A stretch of 64,000 bases of DNA from positions 2,294,001 through 2,358,000 of the forward strand of contig NZ_JAFBCK010000001.1 in NCBI RefSeq assembly GCF_016907695.1, written 5' to 3'. Under the pieces are notes generated by a model, which ran no database searches, was not told the DNA's origin, and worked only from the letters and a program-made list of their open reading frames with translations. Positions 15,423 through 22,543 of the stretch are shown one piece after another. Positions within the stretch are counted from its first letter, which is position 1. The number at the start of each line of letters is the position of its first letter. This stretch comes from Actinokineospora baliensis (GTDB lineage: Bacteria; Actinomycetota; Actinomycetes; Mycobacteriales; Pseudonocardiaceae). The position numbers were made by a program, and so were the translations under genes.

Positions 15423-15662
15423 CTAGCTCGGATCCAGCCGTTCGATTCGACTTGTGCGGCAACCAGCCGGACAAGTGGCGTCCTTGTCGGGTAGCGCCCC
15501 TGTGGGCTCTCCCGACCAGGGGCACGAGTCCCCGATGTCGTTTGTGTGATCTGTCCATGTCGCGCCCCGCTGTTCCCACCAGGTTTCACCGGTGGCATCC
15601 ACATGCGTCACGCCGTCACAGACGGTCGCGACACAGAAGCCGGACCAACATCCCTGAGACAT
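15423..15662 (-). CDS. Small Cys-rich protein (79 aa)
   Basis: A 79-residue protein with seven cysteines distributed as CWSGFC, VC, SCPW, TCPAGC, and three tryptophans. The cysteine spacing could bind zinc or form disulphides, but there is no signal peptide. ATG follows GAGGAATGGT. Unknown function; one of a run of three short accessory genes between ardA and 16.1 kb. Confidence 0.6.
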   Translation of the reverse strand: MSQGCWSGFCVATVCDGVTHVDATGETWWEQRGATWTDHTNDIGDSCPWSGEPTGALPDKDATCPAGCRTSRIERLDPS

Positions 15663-15725
15663 ACCATTCCTCTCTGATCGCGCATGGCCGGATACGTCAC
15701 CAGGGACGCACCCCGCCAAGCGCGA

Positions 15726-15905
15726 TCAGTCGGGATCGGCGTCCGACAACTCGCCGATGTCGACCGAATCGGATACGCCTGTCGCGTCGTTGGTGACATC
15801 CACCATGGGCGCGTACATCCGAATATCGCGCCACGCCAATCTGGCGGCCCGCTCCATGCAACAGGCATGGTCGACGGTGACCGAAAATCGGACTGTGTAT
15901 CCCAT
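15726..15905 (-). CDS. Hypothetical phage protein (59 aa)
   Basis: A 59-residue protein: beta-type N-terminus MGYTVRFSVTVDHACCME, a helix AARLAWRDIRMYAP, and an acidic C-terminus. ATG follows GGGAGAAAAC. A longer reading from 15935 overlaps the upstream gene and is not needed. No family recognised. Confidence 0.6.
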   Translation of the reverse strand: MGYTVRFSVTVDHACCMERAARLAWRDIRMYAPMVDVTNDATGVSDSVDIGELSDADPD

Positions 15906-15921
15906 GTTTTCTCTCCCAGGT

Positions 15922-16119
15922 TCAGAAGTCGGCAATGTGCATGACGTGTTGGCCTTCTGCTTCCGCGAGATAGACGGTCACGTCGTATGCGCGGACGCGT
16001 CTGCGCTTGAACGCAGGCATGGCCTGGAAAACTGCCACGGCCTTCTGCTGTGCCAGGTGCGTCGTGTCCGCGTGGACATCGGTTCTGCTCTGCCGGTATA
16101 GGCAGATGTAGCCATTCAT
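15922..16119 (-). CDS. Hypothetical phage protein (65 aa)
   Basis: A 65-residue basic protein with alternating strands and helix: MNGYICLYRQSRTDVHA, LAQQKAVAVFQAMPAFKRRRVRAYDVTVYLAEAE. ATG follows AAGGG. Its length and strand-helix-strand pattern are similar to the neighbouring 59-aa protein, possibly a diverged paralogue. Unknown function. Confidence 0.6.
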   Translation of the reverse strand: MNGYICLYRQSRTDVHADTTHLAQQKAVAVFQAMPAFKRRRVRAYDVTVYLAEAEGQHVMHIADF

Positions 16120-16144
16120 GGCCAACCCTTCGGTCCGGTACAAC

Positions 16145-16180
16145 ACGGCGCAGGCATGGCGACGGCCATGCCTCACCGAA
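16145..16180 (-). repeat. Hairpin repeat copy B (terminator-like)
   Basis: 36-bp element with stem GGCATGGC/GCCATGCC, the compensated partner of copy A at 14410. It begins ten bases after the stop of the 16,190-16,960 gene. Confidence 0.75.
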
Positions 16181-16189
16181 TCGCGCCGA

Positions 16190-16960
16190 TCACACAATCC
16201 AACCGAAAACCGTGCGGGCGGCGTACTTCATGGCTTTCTCATGGGCGGCGTTGACCACATTGGTCGCCCCTTCGCAGTACCATTCGTTGTCCGGGTACTC
16301 GTAGTACGCTACGCGGAATCTGTCCTCGAATGTGTCCCACAGCCAGTCCGCGTAGTCATTGTGGTCCACGACCGGATGACCGTAATACATGGCGACGAGC
16401 GGTACTTGAACATCGACCTCGTGTATCAGCTTGGATACCTCGATCGACAGATCGCTACCTAGGTACTGGTCCCAGTTCTCGTTTGCCAGCCTGGTCATGT
16501 GCTCCGAGTGCGCGTCGTCGGAGAGCAGAGGGTTGTCCGTCGTCGATTCGACAATCCGCGCCAGCAACTCAAGCCTTTGAACCGCATCCTCGGTGTCCTC
16601 GCTGTCGGGCCAAGCCTCTCCGACCTGGATCCACGCTGACCCATCGCCGTGGGTGCCGTTCTCGGACAGGCACACCCAGCCAGGGAACTCCTCTGCCAGC
16701 ACGCGTGCGTTGACCACGTCGCAGCAGTCCCCCGAGTAGTCCGACCAGGAGAACAGGGTCAGGGTGTGCGCCTCGACGTCGTCGGTCGCGGCGCCGTCCG
16801 ACATGACGAGCTCGTAGAGCGTCGTGTCAGGCACAGGGCCTGCGGCGTTGCGGTATCCGCAGTCGGCGGCGACGCGCACGCTCGGACTCGCCATGATGCC
16901 TTGCCACGCGTTCACCACGCGTTCGTACTGCGCTGGTGAGTAGGGCCATGCGATTTTCAT
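16190..16960 (-). CDS. Hypothetical acidic phage protein (256 aa)
   Basis: A 256-residue, markedly acidic protein with many tryptophans (WPYSPAQYERVVNAWQGIM; WLWDTFEDRFRVAYYEYPDNEWY). Mid-region SWSDYSGDCCDVVNARVLAEEFPGW resembles no family I know. Strong acidity and aromatic richness are typical of phage host-takeover or DNA-mimic proteins, but this is only a hint. The ATG at 16960 has a GGAGCAAT ribosome site. It is the largest gene of the accessory cluster. Confidence 0.68.
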   Translation of the reverse strand: MKIAWPYSPAQYERVVNAWQGIMASPSVRVAADCGYRNAAGPVPDTTLYELVMSDGAATDDVEAHTLTLFSWSDYSGDCCDVVNARVLAEEFPGWVCLSENGTHGDGSAWIQVGEAWPDSEDTEDAVQRLELLARIVESTTDNPLLSDDAHSEHMTRLANENWDQYLGSDLSIEVSKLIHEVDVQVPLVAMYYGHPVVDHNDYADWLWDTFEDRFRVAYYEYPDNEWYCEGATNVVNAAHEKAMKYAARTVFGWIV

Positions 16961-17000
16961 TGCTCCACCTGGGAAAGTTGAGTGTCGAGTGGACAAGGGG

Positions 17001-17017
17001 GGACACGGCGCGTGTCC
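17001..17017 (-). terminator. Hairpin after secreted 98-aa gene
   Basis: 7-bp perfect stem GGACACG/CGTGTCC with a 3-base loop, extended by flanking GGGG and CCCC, between the 17,043 stop and the next start at 16,960. Confidence 0.55.
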
Positions 17018-17042
17018 GTGCCCCGACTTGCCCGATCGAAAC

Positions 17043-17339
17043 TCAGAAGTCGACTCCGACGCACGCGGTGATCCAGGTGTGCGCGTTGGACTCGATCCGC
17101 CCGCCCGCATCGGCGCACCTGGCCTCGTGGCCATCATCGGGTCGCATGACCAGGATGACCGTGTCGCCGGGTTCGGCGTTGAACTGGTGGCCGTAGTCCT
17201 CGGGAACGTAGATCGTCTGCGGGGGGCGAAGGCTTCCGATCGGGGTATCGACCGCATGGGTGGTCTGTGTTCCGGCCGCCAGAGCGGCCCCGACCACCAC
17301 CAGCGCGGCCGCGGCGATCATCGAGAGACGTAGTCTCAT
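17043..17339 (-). CDS. Secreted small protein (98 aa, Sec signal)
   Basis: Residues 1-29 form a clear Sec signal peptide: MRLRLS, then a hydrophobic AAAALVVVGAALAAG core and a likely cleavage after THA. The mature part of about 70 residues is beta-rich (QTIYVPEDYGHQFNAEPGDTVILV) with two cysteines (ARCADAGG, ITACVG) that could form a disulphide. Exported phage early proteins of this sort can alter the envelope or block superinfection; that role is inferred. Confidence 0.7.
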   Translation of the reverse strand: MRLRLSMIAAAALVVVGAALAAGTQTTHAVDTPIGSLRPPQTIYVPEDYGHQFNAEPGDTVILVMRPDDGHEARCADAGGRIESNAHTWITACVGVDF

Positions 17340-17371
17340 CTTTGATTCCTTTCAAGTTTGGTGTTTCAACC

Positions 17372-17400
17372 CCGGTGGACAGACATTGCCTGTCCACCGG
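17372..17400 (-). terminator. Hairpin after 81-aa gene
   Basis: 11-bp perfect stem CCGGTGGACAG/CTGTCCACCGG with a 7-base loop, two bases downstream of the preceding gene's stop codon. Confidence 0.65.
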
Positions 17401-17402
17401 AT

Positions 17403-17648
17403 TCAGACGCCAAACTTCGCGGGTCGGACGTTTTCGACGTACCATCCCTCGTACATGAACTGCGCCACCGATTTTGTGACGTTGTGAAAGACCATGACAT
17501 GCGGGTCCCAATGGGCCTCGATGCCCAGCCAGGTTGCGAACCACCAGCGGACGCACACAGTCGTTCCGCCAGGGGCGGTTCGCCATGCGTAGCAACGTCC
17601 AGCACCGAGGTCATCCGTTCCGTCGCCGATGGCATGCTCAGTGATCAT
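17403..17648 (-). CDS. Hypothetical Trp-rich phage protein (81 aa)
   Basis: An 81-residue protein with six tryptophans and many aromatic residues (CYAWRTAPGG, VCVRWWFATWLGIEAHWDP, YEGWYVENV). ATG follows GGGAAGAAGAA. It is the first gene of the leftward early arm, so its promoter should lie between 17,650 and 17,840. No family recognised. Confidence 0.65.
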   Translation of the reverse strand: MITEHAIGDGTDDLGAGRCYAWRTAPGGTTVCVRWWFATWLGIEAHWDPHVMVFHNVTKSVAQFMYEGWYVENVRPAKFGV

Positions 17649-17844
17649 TTCTTCTTCCCTTTCGATCGCTCAAGGCCCCACACGGATAGGAAATGGACAG
17701 ATGATGGGCCGATGCTTAATCGGAATCCATCACGTTGAGCCATTCCCGTGTGGGGGTATTCAACGATCAAACCTTGCGTGTACTGCGATTGCGATTTCCG
17801 GTAGCGACCTTGCGATATTTCCTCGCTCACCCCGAGGGGAAGCG

Positions 17845-18234
17845 ATGGTCTATCTCGGAGCGCATACGGTCCCCGTGTTGACCGGGGTCGATATCGAAGG
17901 GTCACCCTCGCTTTCCGAGGGCTGTCCCGCTGTTCCGGATCAGCCGGCCAGGGGGTTCGGGTGGCTCTGGGCACGGCTCCTACTCGCCATCCGTGCCGGT
18001 CATCGCGTGTCGCTCTCCCGGGGAACCGGGGTCGTCGCGCTAGCACCCGCCTGCCTGACCGCCGCGTGGTTCCGTCCGGTCGGTCGTACATGGGTAGTCG
18101 CTATGGAGTTCTCAAGGAACGGGGTGTGGCCTGTGCGCGGTTCCGTGAAGGGGGACCGTCTGCCGATGAGGGCGGCACTCGGGGAGGCGCTTCGGCCTGA
18201 CTTCGGCCGTTCCGCCTGGCCCCGGTTGGCCTGA
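17845..18234 (+). CDS. Hypothetical protein (129 aa), rightward
   Basis: An ATG frame with GAGGGG seven bases upstream and high third-position GC: MVYLGAHTVPVLTGVDIEG, GWLWARLLLAIRAGHRVSLSRG, VGRTWVVAMEF. It is divergent from the early arm and lies before the strongest operator-like site. The frame stays open upstream to 17629 but without a better start. I do not recognise a family and see no HTH; the basic tail could bind nucleic acid. It may be a control-region gene or chance. Confidence 0.45.
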   Translation: MVYLGAHTVPVLTGVDIEGSPSLSEGCPAVPDQPARGFGWLWARLLLAIRAGHRVSLSRGTGVVALAPACLTAAWFRPVGRTWVVAMEFSRNGVWPVRGSVKGDRLPMRAALGEALRPDFGRSAWPRLA

Positions 18235-18241
18235 CAACGAG

Positions 18242-18275
18242 AACTGTACGCAGGCGATCTGTCCGAAGTACAGTT
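18242..18275. promoter_or_regulatory. Operator-like repeat, copy 1, with extra inverted half-site
   Basis: The 18-bp repeat occupies 18258-18275 (minus strand AACTGTACTTCGGACAGA). Eight bases, AACTGTAC, recur in inverted form at 18242-18249, giving a perfect 8-bp inverted repeat across an 18-bp spacer. Only this copy has the second arm, and it lies at the early/late arm junction. Confidence 0.7.
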
Positions 18276-18331
18276 AAAGTGACGGCGCTCACATCGACAT
18301 CTGTTTCCGCAGGTCAAGGCGTCGCAAACAG

Positions 18332-18358
18332 CCTGGTAAAGGTGGGATGTTTACCAGG
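18332..18358. promoter_or_regulatory. 9-bp inverted repeat in the control region
   Basis: Perfect arms CCTGGTAAA and TTTACCAGG around a 9-base spacer, about 215 bases before the HNH gene. It could be an operator or a transcript hairpin. Confidence 0.5.
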
Positions 18359-18572
18359 TGCTGCCTGATCGGGCACGGCGGATGTCACGCACCCCCCCGA
18401 CGTGACCCCCCTAGGAAGGGTGAGGGGAGCACAGCGACCCGAGCCCGGTGACACCCCCTGCCGGGGCGCTGCAGCTCTAGGCCGACCCGTTGGTCGGCCC
18501 TTGCCCGTGACACCCCGGCCGCGGCCTCTGGCGCGGCCCGTGGAGCGCGTCAACGCGCCCGAGGGGATAGGG

Positions 18573-18911
18573 GTGTTGGTGTCCGGTTGGAACGGCTCAA
18601 GCCGTGCCGGGCGCCTGCCCGGGGACTGGCCTGCCCGCAGGGCTGCCACGCTCGCCAGGGACAGGCACAGGTGCCAGCTCCGTGGACCCCTGTGTGTCGG
18701 GCTGGCGTCCGAAGTCGATCACGTTCGCCCCGGTGACGATCACGACCTGTCCAACCTGCGGGCCGTCTGCCGTCCCTGCCACGCAGGGAAGTCCGCTCAG
18801 GAAGGGCACGCCGCACGGGCCCGGCTGGCGCTGCTCCGCAGACGCCCCGCCGCACGGCACCCGGGAATGCTGACAGGAATGGCGCAGCCGCGTATACCGC
18901 ATTGGGAATAG
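18573..18911 (+). CDS. HNH endonuclease next to terminase genes
   Basis: A 112-residue HNH nuclease: DRHRCQLRGPLCVG, then the catalytic EVDHVRPGDDHDLSNLRAVCRPCHAGKS with the HNH histidines and a C-x2-C zinc pair. Phage HNH enzymes of this size next to terminases assist DNA cutting and packaging. GTG at 18573 (or GTG 18579) is chosen because GAGGGGAT lies upstream and the N-terminal extension to 18402 is proline/arginine low-complexity sequence. It runs rightward, towards the terminase. Confidence 0.88.
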   Translation: MLVSGWNGSSRAGRLPGDWPARRAATLARDRHRCQLRGPLCVGLASEVDHVRPGDDHDLSNLRAVCRPCHAGKSAQEGHAARARLALLRRRPAARHPGMLTGMAQPRIPHWE

Positions 18912-19248
18912 GGCGGCTAGAGAAGAATTGCGGGTGCGGCGTAGGCCGCACTCGGGTTGTGCAGTGCGCGGGTTAGGGTAGGATTTGCATTGCTGGTTGA
19001 CAGTGAGAATATTGTTCGGCCCCCAGGGGGTATACCCCTGCCGGGCCGCCGCTGATCGGCCGTCATAGCGCCTGACCGTTCTTGTACGGGTTTCAGGTCC
19101 GCCAGGCGACGACCTCAACCTGTTCGATCACCAGTGAAGTCCGAAGGTGCAGGAAGCCGCGAGCGGCCCCCTGCACCTACCGCAGAATTGCCCCAGATTT
19201 GCGCGGTTGCGCCTATCCCCAGACGGACGATGTGTCCGGTCTTGCGAT
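18912..19248. other. 337-base intergenic region between convergent genes
   Basis: No convincing gene. It contains an imperfect GGGGTATACCCC palindrome near 19025-19040, the long hairpin at 19145-19178 and small G/C hairpins. A packaging (cos) site could lie here or in 18,360-18,570, as HNH and small terminase genes often flank it, but no cohesive-end motif can be recognised from sequence alone. Confidence 0.4.
19145..19178. terminator. Long hairpin, probable bidirectional terminator
   Basis: AGGTGCAGG pairs with CCTGCACCT and, inside, GCCGC with GCGGC, giving 14 paired positions interrupted by one AA/CC internal loop. It lies between the convergent HNH and cold-shock-like genes. Confidence 0.6.
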
Positions 19249-19683
19249 TCAGGGAGCCTCGGTGATCTTCACCGAGAACGCCTGCGGGTAATCCTTGTTC
19301 GGGTGGGGGTGGATGGACCCGGTGAACGACACCGTGTCTCCCGCCCGTATAGCGCTCTCGACTTCTGAGCTGAGATCAGTCCTGGAGAAGAACCAGGAAC
19401 GTCCCGTCTCATCGTGGATGAAGCCGAACTTCTCTCCAGCCAGTAGCCGGTTGACGACACCGTGACGTCGACCAGCGTCGAGCGAGGACGATTGCACCCG
19501 TTTCAATAAGGCAATCGTCGCGTCGAATGCCTCGACACGCCCCCGGGCCGCCACGCCCGCGAACCGGACTTGCTCATTCTCGCGTGTTACCCCAAACTTC
19601 TCCGCTTCTTCTCTGGAGTTGAACGGACCGATATCTACCGCGGCTTCCACTGTCTCAAACCGCGCGTCGAAACGCGTAGTCAT
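19249..19683 (-). CDS. Protein with C-terminal cold-shock-like domain
   Basis: A 144-residue protein. The N-terminal 70 residues are helical and unrecognised. Residues about 72-140 resemble a cold-shock/OB domain: HGVVNRLLAGEKFGFIHDETG, SWFFSRTDL, GDTVSFTGS, which follows the GxVxx-(x)-KGFGFI-(D/E)-x-FVHxS layout with changes at the second RNA-binding motif. It may bind single-stranded nucleic acid. It runs leftward, opposite to the flanking late genes, from a start with a -10-like TATACC nearby. Confidence 0.65.
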   Translation of the reverse strand: MTTRFDARFETVEAAVDIGPFNSREEAEKFGVTRENEQVRFAGVAARGRVEAFDATIALLKRVQSSSLDAGRRHGVVNRLLAGEKFGFIHDETGRSWFFSRTDLSSEVESAIRAGDTVSFTGSIHPHPNKDYPQAFSVKITEAP

Positions 19684-19698
19684 GATCTAGGTATAGCC

Positions 19699-19712
19699 GA
19701 TGCACGTGCATC
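19699..19712. promoter_or_regulatory. 14-bp perfect palindrome upstream of cold-shock-like gene
   Basis: GATGCACGTGCATC lies 16 bases upstream of the ATG at 19683, next to a minus-strand TATACCT that could be the -10 element. This is operator-like geometry for the cold-shock-like gene. Confidence 0.45.
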
Positions 19713-19927
19713 GTGCACACGCAGGGGTGCCGACCTGCCGGGATTCACCCGTTCGGCGGTATGTCAAGCCTGACCTGCGGTGACGCCGCGCACCCTAGTA
19801 GTCCGATCGGGCCTACGCCACCCATTTCGGACATGCGGGAAAGTTGATCTTGGCCGTGCCTGACCGTCGACCGGAGCGCCTCCGGTGACTACCCGCATAC
19901 AGTGTTTAGTTTGTTGGAGGTGGCCTC

Positions 19928-20353
19928 ATGTCCGCCAGGGGGCCTATCCCCAAGAGGTCGGATCAGCGCGTTCGTCGAAACAAGGACAGCGGCGCCCCGA
20001 TCCAACAGGTTGCAGCTATTGGTGCGGTAGACGTTCCCGCTCTCAGCATCCCTGATGCCCATCCGATGATCGAGGACTTCTATCGAAGCCTCATCGACTC
20101 GGCACAATCCCGATTCTATGAGCCGTCTGATTGGCAGTTCGCCCGTTTCACTCTTCACTTCGCCGACCGGCTGGTAAAGAGTTCTAAGCCAAGCGCTCAA
20201 ATGCTTACGGCGGTGAACAGCGCTCTGACCGACCTCCTTGTTTCCGAGGGGTCGCGTCGCCGAGTTCGCCTGGAGATCGAGCGCGAGCAGGCTGCGGGCA
20301 CCGTGATCGACGTCGCGGAGATGTTCCGCCAGCAGCTTACGGCCGCCTCGTAG
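19928..20353 (+). CDS. Terminase small subunit
   Basis: A 141-residue protein typical of actinophage small terminases: basic N-terminus GPIPKRSDQRVRRNKD, a short linker, then a helical core (MIEDFYRSLIDSAQSRFYEPSDWQFARFTLHFADRLV) and C-terminal oligomerisation helices ending VIDVAEMFRQQL. It binds the packaging site and recruits the large subunit. ATG follows GGAGGTGG. The large subunit gene is 2.2 kb downstream, separated by an inserted spike region. Confidence 0.85.
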   Translation: MSARGPIPKRSDQRVRRNKDSGAPIQQVAAIGAVDVPALSIPDAHPMIEDFYRSLIDSAQSRFYEPSDWQFARFTLHFADRLVKSSKPSAQMLTAVNSALTDLLVSEGSRRRVRLEIEREQAAGTVIDVAEMFRQQLTAAS

Positions 20354-20359
20354 CGCGAC

Positions 20360-20701
20360 TCAGCCGTCGCGATCCGGACGTCGGCGGATCGCGTAGTCCG
20401 GAACCATCTGCTCGCGAAGCCACAGTTCCGATCTTCTGCCATCGGCGTACTTGACGCCGAAGTTGACGATGGCGACCCAGTCGCCGCTGACGGTCGGCAC
20501 CCAGTGCGTGAGCGTGGCCGGCGCGTGGCCACTCAGGTCGATGCCCGCGCCGTTGATGTGGTTGGGCCTGCCAGGTCCACGTACGTACAACCAGTCGAGA
20601 CAGACGAAGACCCGGTCCGGCGGCGTCGTGAGGCCGTGGTTCGCGTCGATCACCCGTGGGGCGGTCCCCTCGGTCCTCGGCAGATCCTCCATCGAACTCA
20701 T
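20360..20701 (-). CDS. Hypothetical protein on opposite strand of the late arm
   Basis: A 113-residue protein, beta-rich: RVFVCLDWLYVRGPG, NGAGIDLSGHAPATLTHWVP, WVAIVNFGVKYADGRRSELWL, ending in a basic tail. It runs leftward within the otherwise rightward late genes and starts seven bases from the end of the small terminase (stop side), so it is a candidate moron expressed in the lysogen. No family recognised; the ribosome site is weak. Confidence 0.6.
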   Translation of the reverse strand: MSSMEDLPRTEGTAPRVIDANHGLTTPPDRVFVCLDWLYVRGPGRPNHINGAGIDLSGHAPATLTHWVPTVSGDWVAIVNFGVKYADGRRSELWLREQMVPDYAIRRRPDRDG

Positions 20702-20824
20702 GTTCGACACAGTAGCCCGACTCCCGTGATCGAGTCGAGTCCACACGAAACGATCTTGCGCCTCGTAAAGGTCCCGTCCTAGGCGGACGGTCGACGGCGC
20801 TCAACACCTACCGGGAGACAATCC

Positions 20825-22156
20825 GTGGCCTCGTGGGGCGAAGACGCCAGCCTGATCGCGCCGGAGCAGCCAACAGCGGCATCGAGTTCGGACCACGGTG
20901 CGATCAGCCTGGGTACCCGGATGACATCCACCACTGCCGGCCGGATCACCGCCGTGTTGTGGTACTGCCCCGCCGGGTGGCAGGCCGCTGGCACCGTCTA
21001 CGCGTCGGTGTATCGAAGCCCGTCCGACCGAGCCGCGCACGTGGCACTCCCCGCCCCGATACCGGGGGCATGGAACCGCGTCGCGCTGCCCGCCCCGGTG
21101 GAGCTGCCCGCGGCCTCCTCCTGGACCGTCGCGGTCTGGCTACCTGCCCGCGCGAGCGGCGGCGACTACGCGTATACGCCGGCCAAGCTCGGTGGCCCTG
21201 TCGTTCGAGGAGACCTGACCGGGACGGGCGGAGCGTTCGACTACTCGATCGGTGCCGTGTTCCCGAGCAACGGCACGCCCACGTGGTTTGGCGTGGACGT
21301 CGTGTGGCAGGCCGCGGTGACCGACCCGACGACGATCCCGCCCGGATTTCCCACCCAGAGCACGACCGGCCCCGCGCCCGGCACCACGTTCACGACATAC
21401 GCAGGGCCTACGACGATCCCACCAGGCAGCTACCTCGGGATGCGTTTCCCCGAACTGCCGCCGAGAGGGTTCTACGACAGCAACGCGGCCGACCTGATCT
21501 TCCGGGACTGCGAATTCAACAGTGGCCTGGTCCTTCGCGGTGACCGCCTGACGATGGAACGCACCCGGATCGCCGGCGGCTTGTCCCTCTCCGGCGTCGA
21601 CACCGCTCTCCTGAGACTGATCGACGTTCACCACTCCGGCACCGATCTTCTGCACATCACCTCCGACAGCGGGCAATGCTCAGACATCACCATCTCCGAC
21701 TCGGTGTTCCGCAACCCCGTGCCGATCGAGGACGCACACTCGGACGGACTCCAGGTCCGAGGAGTCCGAGGGCTCACGATCCGGCACTGCTCGTTCGACA
21801 TGGGGCCGTGGGTGCTCGTAGCGGGCAAGGACACCCTGAACTCCTGCGTCTTCTTGCAGAACGCTCAAGGCGGCAATCATGACGTCCGCATCGAGGACAC
21901 CTACCTCGACGGCGCCGGCTTCGCACTGGTCGTCGATGTGGTGCACGGACGCCTGATCCTCAAGGGAAACCGTTGGGGAGTCCAAGATCATCATGGCCCG
22001 GTCTCGCTGACCGGCGCGGTCCCCACGCTGGCGCAGGACAACCGCCGGTATGTCTCGGGCACTTTGGTCATCCCGGACACGCTCGGTGTCGACGACCTTT
22101 CGATCACCTGGACTCCGCTTCGGCCACAATGGACATTCGACGTGAAGGACTTCTAG
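20825..22156 (+). CDS. DUF4082 plus right-handed beta-helix protein, candidate tail spike
   Basis: A 443-residue protein. Residues about 25-160 look like DUF4082 (LGTRMTSTTAGRITAVLWYC, GTVYASVYRS, FPSNGTPTWFGVDVVW), a surface carbohydrate-associated domain. Residues about 210-420 are a right-handed parallel beta-helix of short repeated turns (FRDCEFNSGLVLRGD, ITISDSVFRNPVP, LTIRHCSFDMG, VRIEDTYLDG), the fold of spike depolymerases and polysaccharide lyases. GTG follows GGGAGACAATCC. Its place between small and large terminase is unusual for a receptor-binding protein. Confidence 0.78.
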   Translation: MASWGEDASLIAPEQPTAASSSDHGAISLGTRMTSTTAGRITAVLWYCPAGWQAAGTVYASVYRSPSDRAAHVALPAPIPGAWNRVALPAPVELPAASSWTVAVWLPARASGGDYAYTPAKLGGPVVRGDLTGTGGAFDYSIGAVFPSNGTPTWFGVDVVWQAAVTDPTTIPPGFPTQSTTGPAPGTTFTTYAGPTTIPPGSYLGMRFPELPPRGFYDSNAADLIFRDCEFNSGLVLRGDRLTMERTRIAGGLSLSGVDTALLRLIDVHHSGTDLLHITSDSGQCSDITISDSVFRNPVPIEDAHSDGLQVRGVRGLTIRHCSFDMGPWVLVAGKDTLNSCVFLQNAQGGNHDVRIEDTYLDGAGFALVVDVVHGRLILKGNRWGVQDHHGPVSLTGAVPTLAQDNRRYVSGTLVIPDTLGVDDLSITWTPLRPQWTFDVKDF

Positions 22157-22449
22157 TGGAGCTGCGTCAAACCGCCGGCGAGAAGAAGTTCCTGGCCGTC
22201 ACCGTCGCCACGACCACGGCAGTGGACACCGAAGACCTCGTCATCAGGTTCGCCTTCACCCCCTACGCCGCGCAGGCCCCGGGAACGACATGGCATCCCG
22301 GGCAGTGGCTCAGTCCGATCAAGACGGCCCGCATCCTCCTCGGTGTCGGAGCAGTACCCCTGCCGACCGGGCTGCTCAAGGTCTGGATCTCGGCGAGCAA
22401 CGGAACCGAAGTCGTGTTCGACGTGCTCGGCACCATCCGGGTCAGCTAG
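22156..22449 (+). CDS. Small beta-rich phage protein (97 aa), coupled to spike gene
   Basis: A 97-residue beta-rich protein (FLAVTVATTTAVDTEDLVIRFAF, GLLKVWISASNGTEVVFDVLGTIRV). The GTG shares its G with the TAG stop of the spike gene, and AGGA is six bases upstream, so the two are translated together. Similar small proteins accompany tail and spike genes in actinophages, possibly as a chaperone or spike cap; that is inference. Confidence 0.72.
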   Translation: MELRQTAGEKKFLAVTVATTTAVDTEDLVIRFAFTPYAAQAPGTTWHPGQWLSPIKTARILLGVGAVPLPTGLLKVWISASNGTEVVFDVLGTIRVS

Positions 22450-22543
22450 TCGCAGCTCCGTCGACCGAACCGCGGCCTCCGCGCACACCTCGCTCACGTG
22501 AAACCGGCTGTGGACCGTGTTTCGGCTCCATCGACGGGATTCC

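Noticed and set aside
18000..18317. Leftward 105-aa frame over the control region
   Set aside because: Antisense to the better-supported 17,845-18,234 frame, and rich in Arg/Ser/Thr with no ribosome site.
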